DNA from: Promerops cafer
Lineage: Eukaryota > Chordata > Aves > Passeriformes > Nectariniidae
DNA length: 64,000 nt
Direction of reading: 5' to 3'
Assembly (NCBI GenBank): GCA_013398275.1
Contig: VZSE01006123.1
Location: 131,327-195,326, forward strand
Below the pieces are notes generated by a model. It was not told where the DNA came from, searched no databases, and was given only the letters and a program-made list of their open reading frames with translations. Below are positions 59,901 to 64,000 of this stretch, in pieces (positions within the stretch are counted from its first letter, which is position 1; each line of letters begins with the position of its first letter). The translations under genes and the position numbers were made by a program.

Positions 59901-62584
59901 CAGTCCTAGCCATAAGAAATGTAAGATGAAGTAATGGCAAAAAGAGAGAGATATACCTCAGTTCTACCAGCTGCATCCTCATTTTGTTATTTTTATTTGC
60001 TTGAACATTAGTTTAACTCCCTTCTGAGTACAGATTTTCAGGTGCTTGGTCATGGAACAGCCCATTTACTGAGAGCTGCTGTACTCATGACAGGAACAGA
60101 AAGCTGTAAAACTTTGTATACAGAGCACCCCAGCTGCTGACAAGACCTTTACTGCAGTTAAATCTGAAATTTTAGGTACTTTCTGCATACCATGAACACA
60201 GATTTTCAACACATTTAGAATCTGGCCACATTTGGGCAGGATTTCATGGAAAAATCCCCCCCTCAAGGCCCTCATCAAAGCAGAATGCCAGCAGTACCTT
60301 CCCAGGACAGCTTCCTTCTTTTGTCCAGAAAAGATTACCCAGAATACTTTTAAGTACATGCAAAACAATGCCCTTTTCTAATTTCAGTGCCAGAAGAAAT
60401 GGCAGAACTGTTTTGGCAGCACTAGCTCAGCTCAGGATTGAAACCTGAAACAAGCAATGCCATTCAAATGGTTAAAACTGGGAAGCTGAACTAGCAATTA
60501 CCAATACAGCTGTCAACAAAAATAACAAAAATTTAACTTACCCTAGTATCAGGCAAACAATCAAAAGCACTGTGATCAGCCCTAAGTTAATTGCAATATA
60601 ACTTTGCATTTTTTAGAGCCAATACAGAACCCTGCAAGTTAATTATACAATTACCTTGAAAGCTAATATGTGGAGAGCAAGTAATTAGCCAACTGAAAGT
60701 ATTATAACGTGGAAGTAATTAAAAAAATCTAATATTCTACTTACTCCACTAGCCCTCTGCCTGCAAATGGAACTACAGCTGGAGCCAGTGGCCAGGCAGG
60801 TAACACAGAGCTGTGCTTTGGCTGTGCACTCTTTGGGATTACATAAGTGACAGTGAGGATGCCATTTTAAAGTACATTACTAATTTTTAGAAACGATTCT
60901 GTGCTAATTAGACTAGTTTCCATGGGAATGCAAGGCAAAAAAAGAAAGACCCCTAGTAGCCAGCAGCTGATTGTGAAGACTGTCACTGCTATGTGATGCC
61001 TACAAATAATTTTAACGTTGACAGTTTCAAAAACACAAATCCCAGAATCTCAAACTCCCTGTTAAAAAAAAAAACAAAACCTGGAGTGAAGGGATACTTT
61101 TGAGAACAACTACAGGATTTTATCCACACCTCAGAACAGAAATAACACGTGATGCAAGTCTGGGCACCAGTGTGTATGTGCATGGATGGATGTGAGTAGA
61201 AGCCATGATTTTGATGAAAGAAATGTTTCTGAGTAGAAATAATACTGCCACATACATTTGAGATATATAAAGGCCAGAAAGTAAGTTGGCTTAATCTTTC
61301 TGAATAAATGTAAATGCAATATACCCATTCTACAGATCATTTCTATCTTGTGTATCATTCTAGCCATGATTAGTATAGTGACAGAGGAAAACACCCCATG
61401 TTTTGAACCTACCTACAGTAAATCTGGTATAATTTAGATACAGTCTGTTTTGGCACAAGCTGTCACAACTGTAATTGGGCACCAGGCATCAGCAGAAATC
61501 TCATAATCCCACCTTGCCAATGGGCAGAGGAAATCCTTCTGCCCTTCTCAACTTCTAAATTTACACTCCTTGGGTACATCTCTAAATCAAAAGCAAATAA
61601 AGTTCTAGGCTTCGATTCGTAGATTTATTTTTCAATCTCAGTTTGGAAAAGATAAAAAAAGTTTTCTAAATAAAGTGGATGTCTATTTTTAGTCTGTTCT
61701 GAATGTACAGGTTAAGACCATGCTGCCCCCATGTAACAACACACTAAACTTTTTGCCACAACCTCAACAAAGAATCCAGGGATGACAGTGGAGGCAGCAG
61801 TGCTTCAGAACAAGCAGTACACAGCAAATTATTTAAAGATATTCTCCAATACAATGCGTATTAATTCCAAGTTAGCATCTTCTTCCTCTTTTTTTCCTTC
61901 ATGGACCAACAGTGGACATAATTAAGACAAAAAAGGGCAGACAGCTTTGATGAATTCTCACAAAAATAGTGGAAGGCATATTGCTGATACCAGAGCTGCC
62001 CCTCTGCTGAAGGTCAGGTCTCTCTTCAAAAGGAATAGCTTCTCTTAAAAAAAAAAATTAAAAAGCTGTAAAACCAATTAACGTAATGAAAAACATATTT
62101 TCCTGTAAATTCATCACCCAAAACAGGTGAGAAACTTTCAAAAAATCATTCAGCCTGAGGCAGACACCCACTAGGCAGAATACTCCCTCACCTAGTTAAT
62201 TTTAAAAAAAGAATGTAAGCCATAGGTAACAACAACCTCTGCTTTATCTAAAACGAACTGTACATAACATACATAAATATGAAATAAAAATATAAAAATG
62301 ATGTGTATTAAACCAAGATGCATAATTTGCACAACTGAACACAGTTACCCAGAAAGCCTATGAGGCACAGAAGACTCATGTATTTCCTCTACTTACTTGG
62401 CTGCTTCTTCATTAAGGATCTTTAAATACTGTTTTACTGGGGAGAGAAGGTCTGGGATTTCCAACAGTGCGTTTTTTAATAGAGGAGATCTCACATGGGA
62501 ATGTATGACTGGGACAAAAGCTTGAATTTCCACGTCCAGACGAGACAGGGTGCTGACTATCAGGAAGAACTCCTGGGTAGAGCA
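29890..62584 (-). CDS. MSH3: MSH3, DNA mismatch repair protein, C-terminal half (11 coding exons)
   Basis: MSH3 pairs with MSH2 to form MutS-beta, the nuclear ATPase that recognises insertion/deletion loops and starts mismatch repair. The spliced product reads in one frame across eleven exons: 62397-62584, 59737-59905, 57507-57571, 56078-56194, 54365-54472, 50656-50770, 47198-47355, 33095-33281, 32781-32910, 31440-31614 and 29890-29998. It gives about 505 residues, against 1137 for full-length human MSH3. In order it holds the end of the lever helices, the clamp, the second lever arm, then the ABC-type ATPase with Walker A (GPNMGGKSS), signature region (STFMEE), Walker B (LVILDELGRGTS), H-loop (TLFVTHY) and the C-terminal helices that contact MSH2. 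Conserved stretches such as KNPSAEYVTVSGQE and [20 protein letters not shown] match MSH3 rather than MSH2 or MSH6. Exons 1-13 and the promoter lie outside the window. No stop or frameshift is present. Exon 19 also occurs in a second, probably artefactual copy. Confidence 0.97.
29999..31439 (-). other. MSH3 intron 23
   Basis: This is 1.4 kb of AT-rich intron with consensus ends. I see no exon, RNA gene or recognisable transposon in it. Confidence 0.8.
31440..31614 (-). CDS. MSH3: MSH3 exon 23, MSH2-contacting helices
   Basis: This 175 bp exon has acceptor CTTTTTTAG and donor AAAAG|GTCAGA. It reads SEVEENPEFITFLYQITKG, then VSARSYGLNVAKLADIPEE and ILKKAAHKSKELERIVNMK plus AG. The SYGLNVAKLADIP helix-turn-helix is the C-terminal MutS dimerisation element. 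The linker joining NEDDSG to ITFLYQ is several residues shorter than in human MSH3. Confidence 0.97.
32378..32734 (+). mobile_element. Solo LTR-like element, copy B, in MSH3 intron 22
   Basis: 357 bp, starting TGTCAG and ending GGCATCA, with TATAAAAG at 32571-32578 and a TTTATTAGC poly(A)-like region near the end. It is the inverted homologue of 23018-23376 and lies antisense to MSH3. Its end is 46 bp from the exon 22 donor. The family is inferred from structure and copy number in this window. Confidence 0.6.
32781..32910 (-). CDS. MSH3: MSH3 exon 22, H-loop
   Basis: This 130 bp exon has donor GAG|GTCAGT and acceptor CTGCAG|GTG. It starts in phase 0 with VQALTLFVTHYPSVCEL, which carries the switch histidine of the ATPase, and continues to VGNYHMAFLLNEDDSGQHR. 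Its 3' splice site is preceded by a TG repeat rather than a pyrimidine tract. An LTR-like element ends 46 bp past its donor. Confidence 0.96.
32917..32937. repeat. (CA)10 at the MSH3 exon 22 acceptor
   Basis: On the MSH3 strand this is (TG)10 running directly into CTGCAG|GTG. It occupies the place where the polypyrimidine tract of intron 21 should be. Confidence 0.97.
33095..33281 (-). CDS. MSH3: MSH3 exon 21, signature motif and Walker B
   Basis: This 187 bp exon has acceptor CGGTGCAG and donor GAT|GTAAGT. It reads MGAADNIYKGRSTFMEEL, then TAEIIRKATSRS, LVILDELGRGTSTHDG and IAIAYATLEHFIRD. It holds the ABC signature region and Walker B with the catalytic glutamate (DE). It is separated from exon 20 by the largest intron in the window (13.9 kb). 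Confidence 0.97.
41993..42305 (-). mobile_element. CR1-like LINE 3' region, reverse orientation
   Basis: Begins ATCACAGAATCTCCTGAGCA, followed by GGAAGGGACC and CCATCCAGTCCAGCCC, the reversed CR1 tail. It continues through the related body (CTCCTGGAGCTCTGGCAGCC). It lies in MSH3 intron 20 in the sense orientation of the gene. Confidence 0.75.
44738..44937. repeat. 200-bp purine tract (GAGA/GGAGAGAA/GAAA)n
   Basis: Continuous A/G on the plus strand: GAGAAAGA units, then about a dozen AGAAGGAG units, then GAAA units. It is in MSH3 intron 20, so the transcript carries the pyrimidine strand. Confidence 0.98.
46582..46585. other. 4-base gap beside a G homopolymer
   Basis: Four N follow a G15-type run and A-rich sequence. 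This is an unresolved low-complexity join within MSH3 intron 20. Confidence 0.98.
47144..47161. repeat. (CA)9 near the MSH3 exon 20 donor
   Basis: About nine AC units, starting roughly 36 bp into intron 20 from the exon 20 donor. Confidence 0.95.
47198..47355 (-). CDS. MSH3: MSH3 exon 20, Walker A
   Basis: This 158 bp exon has acceptor TTTCCAG and donor AG|GTAATC. It starts GDGERVMIITGPNMGGKSS, so it carries the P-loop with the catalytic lysine and serine. It continues through ALITVMAQIGSFVPAEEATIG to VVDGIFT plus AG of the next arginine. A CA repeat lies about 36 bp into the intron after its donor. Confidence 0.97.
47640..48127 (+). mobile_element. CR1 LINE 3' end in MSH3 intron 19
   Basis: Includes GGGTGACCTCAGGGTGGCCT, GGCAGGGCTGGATGGGATAT and CTCCTTCCAACCCAAACCAG, then the TTCTGTGG tail. 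Over about 250 bp it differs from the 21.1-21.5 kb copy at only a handful of positions. The 270-codon minus frame across it is not a protein gene. Confidence 0.9.
50656..50770 (-). CDS. MSH3: MSH3 exon 19, copy A
   Basis: This 115 bp exon has acceptor CTTTTGCAG and donor TCA|GTGAGT. One base completes arginine, followed by [30 protein letters not shown] and VPNTTSLS. It opens the ATPase domain; RHPV is the motif shared by MutS proteins just before Walker A. The same exon recurs at 52593-52707 inside a tandem repeat. Because 115 is not a multiple of three, only one copy can be used in the mRNA without breaking the frame. Confidence 0.95.
52593..52707 (-). CDS. MSH3: MSH3 exon 19, second copy (probable assembly duplicate)
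   Basis: This is an identical copy of the exon at 50656-50770, offset by exactly 1,937 bases, with the same splice sites and the same translation. It lies in the second unit of a tandem repeat separated from the first by one N. Splicing both copies would add 115 nt and shift the frame before Walker A, so a functional gene cannot contain both constitutively. It is most likely an unmerged contig overlap. Confidence 0.85.
53894..53948. repeat. AT-rich direct repeat (2 x 22 bp)
   Basis: Two identical 22-bp units at 53894-53915 and 53927-53948, built of AATTAATT and CCTATTAATTA, separated by 11 bp of TTAATTAA-type sequence. The block is rich in TAAT cores and self-complementary. Confidence 0.9.
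54331..54358. repeat. (AAAAATT)4 next to the exon 18 donor
   Basis: Four exact AAAAATT units starting seven bases into intron 18 of MSH3, so the intron begins GTAAGC and then TTTTTAA repeats on the gene strand. Confidence 0.97.
54365..54472 (-). CDS. MSH3: MSH3 exon 18
   Basis: This 108 bp exon has acceptor GATGCAG and donor CAG|GTAAGC. It reads HFSEHYHPVSKAISHLATVD and then CLFSLAQVAKQGDYC plus AG of an arginine codon. It is the end of the lever leading into the ATPase domain. An alternative AG ten bases downstream (ATTTCAG) would shorten the exon, but it would lose the conserved HFS residues, so the upstream acceptor is preferred. Confidence 0.93.
56013..56042. repeat. (GAGCG)6 pentanucleotide
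   Basis: Six perfect GAGCG units in the GC-rich block around MSH3 exon 17, 35 bp into intron 17 from the exon 17 donor. Confidence 0.97.
56078..56194 (-). CDS. MSH3: MSH3 exon 17 (GC-rich)
   Basis: This 117 bp exon has acceptor CCGCTGCAG and donor GGA|GTGAGTG. After completing a serine codon it reads TKAVSRFHSPFV through QLREQLGRDCSAQWLRFL. It encodes clamp and returning lever helix. It sits in a local GC- and CpG-rich island unlike the AT-rich introns around it, and a GAGCG repeat begins 35 bp into the downstream intron. Confidence 0.95.
57507..57571 (-). CDS. MSH3: MSH3 exon 16 (65 bp)
   Basis: This short exon has acceptor TTGTTTCAG and donor AG|GTATGT. It reads FLIEVKNSHKSSVPSDWVMVS plus two bases of a serine codon. 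It corresponds to the MutS clamp strand that continues from VSGQE and precedes STKAVSRFHSP. It is found only by following the frame between its neighbours. Confidence 0.93.
57572..62396 (-). other. MSH3 introns 15 and 14 (flanking exon 15)
   Basis: Apart from exon 15 (59737-59905) this stretch is intronic. Intron 15 contains a block at about 58340-59200 that is strikingly pyrimidine-rich on the plus strand. Intron 14 is AT-rich and featureless to my reading. Confidence 0.8.
59737..59905 (-). CDS. MSH3: MSH3 exon 15
   Basis: This 169 bp exon has acceptor GGCTAG and donor GAG|GTACTG. Its first base completes a lysine codon, followed by 56 codons from TGDKTQLFKDL to KNPSAEYVTVSGQE. It covers the lever-to-clamp transition and a charged helix (KKKEEIQDVLSK). 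The acceptor has a weak pyrimidine tract, but frame and homology fix the boundary. Confidence 0.95.
62397..62584 (-). CDS. MSH3: MSH3 exon 14 (first one in the window)
   Basis: This 188 bp exon has an acceptor ending TTCTCAG and a donor AA|GTAAGT. It starts in phase 0 with CSTQEFFLIV and ends in the AA of a lysine codon completed by the next exon. The 62 codons encode part of the lever (domain III), including LEIPDLLSPVKQYLKILNEE, which closely matches the vertebrate MSH3 lever. I searched the 1.4 kb to its right on the minus strand and did not find the preceding exon. Confidence 0.95.
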
Positions 62585-64000
62585 CTGAGAAGGGAAGCAA
62601 TGTTTGAATCATTACAGTGCATTACATTTTCACTTACAGGTTCTTCTGCTTTTTCAAAATGGGACAGAATGCAAATAAAATGCATGGACAGTAACAGAGC
62701 TGCACCATCTTGCCCCATTAATTAGGGGGGGTTAATTAATCACCCCAATTGTCTCAACATTTGCCCTCAGGAATTTGTCACTGACCTCCAGTGCTCTCCT
62801 GCTGCATACAGAGGCAGAAAAAGGGGCAATAAGGTGCAAACAGCAAAAGAAGCAGGTTGGGTGATTTCAGGAGCACCACACGGTGCCGTGCACTCCAGTG
62901 CTGCCCTGGCAGGACAGGGTTTGACAGGCAAGGTCAGGCTCAGACAGGGAGAGACTGGAACAAGAACACAGGAAGGAGAAGGAGAAGCACAGAGAAAGGG
63001 AAACCCAGTCTGAAGGGCTTGCAGCCACCGACAGCTTGGGCTCTGCCTGGCTGCTGCCAGCCCTGCCTGGGGAGGGACAGAGGGCACACCAGCCCTCTCT
63101 TCATCCTCCATCCTCTCCTCACTCACCACAGGGGAAGATTCTCCCACCTGGTTCAGGCACTCCAGGGCGCTCTCTGCGTGGAGCACCCCACCCTGGGGCA
63201 CAGCCCTGCCAGAGCCTCGCTGGTGACATCCACTGAGCAGGGGCACGCTGGCTCCCCTAGAGCAGCTTCTCACCACAAGCACTGGCTTTGAAAGAGCATC
63301 TCCCCTCCCTTTCTGACCCACCTGTGCTACCTGTGATGTGGTCCCAGCACTTTGCTGTGGGGTCCTGGATGCCCCCCAGCTGCCAGCACGGTTTGTTACC
63401 CTCAGCTCCCTTTCAGGAAGGGCTTCCCAGACCCGTCCTGGAGCAATCCCCTCCTGCCACTCCCAGTCCCCCCAGCTGCCCCCAAGGAGGCACTGCTGCC
63501 TCTGCAATGCTCTGTGCAGCACTGGGTTTGCATTTGTGCTGTACCTCAGCTGCACCCAGTGGACACCCTGGGCTCTCAAACCCCGCCGAGTTCAGTCGCA
63601 CTCCCAGGACATTCCACCCTCAGGAAGTCTGAAAAAGGCTGCCCACAAATAATCATGCTGGTATTTTTTTGTATCTTACTGATCTGTAGAAACATTGCTC
63701 CTTTAGCCTTCTGAAATTCTCCTATCAGTCAACTGACACTGCTGAAAGAAAACCAGTTTATTTTCCTCACCTGAGGATGCAAGGAAGGCAGTAGGATATA
63801 TAACATTCTTTGTCTGCTACATCCTTCTCTTCTTTTTTTTTTTCTCTTCTACCACAGCAATCTAGAATTTTATTTCTGGACAGGACTGCATGGTGACCAT
63901 TACAACACTGCTCACAAAAGGGGTAGGCTTTATCTTTCAATTTCTCCCCCAAAAGTAAAGTTTCCTTTCTCTTCCTGCCCACGCTCAAATGCAAGAACTA
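62585..64000 (-). other. MSH3 intron 13 (partial)
   Basis: This is intron sequence running off the window edge. It holds a GC-rich block at about 62780-63620 with a 270-codon open frame on the minus strand that resembles no protein I recognise. Exon 13 was not found. Confidence 0.7.

Noticed and set aside
62585..64000. Search for MSH3 exon 13 (expected to end near IYHKK)
   Set aside because: No matching minus-strand sequence with splice sites was found; it must lie to the right of the window.
1..64000. CRISPR arrays, operons, defence islands or other microbial systems
   Set aside because: The sequence is vertebrate nuclear DNA; the regular repeats present are microsatellites without spacers.

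Overview
The window is vertebrate nuclear DNA, most likely from a bird and probably a songbird. It contains split exons with GT/AG introns, several 3' tails of CR1 LINEs, a pair of ERV-type LTR-like repeats, CpG islands and many microsatellites. There are no bacterial genes, operons or CRISPR arrays. The only gene I can prove is MSH3, the mismatch-repair subunit of MutS-beta, on the minus strand. Its last eleven coding exons lie between 62,584 and 29,890. By counting back from the 24-exon human gene these are exons 14 to 24. Every splice phase joins cleanly, giving about 506 codons that cover part of the lever and clamp and the complete ATPase domain. The N-terminal half, including the mismatch-binding domain and the promoter shared with DHFR in other vertebrates, lies beyond the right edge.

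Region by region: 1-6 kb is gene-free. A strong CpG island at 6.1-8.25 kb is broken by a 479-base gap and is the best candidate for the promoter and first exon of the next gene. In vertebrates that neighbour is RASGRF2, but no RASGRF2 codon is visible here. From 8.25 to 29.6 kb is intergenic DNA with simple repeats, CR1 fragments, one LTR-like element and two more CpG-rich islands (14.8-15.3 and 25.7-26.1 kb). From 29.6 to 62.6 kb is MSH3, with a 13.9 kb intron 20. From 62.6 kb to the end is intron 13.

The most important observation is that 49,364-51,299 is repeated in tandem at 51,301-53,236, with a single N between the copies. The repeat carries MSH3 exon 19 (115 bp), so that exon appears twice. 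Translating both copies would break the frame. The single N and the identity of the copies point to an unmerged contig overlap rather than a real duplication. Other points of interest are a (TG)n tract in place of a polypyrimidine tract at the exon 22 acceptor, an antisense LTR-like element ending 46 bp from exon 22, and a (GGGAAAA)n array with G-quadruplex potential. I found no new multi-gene system.
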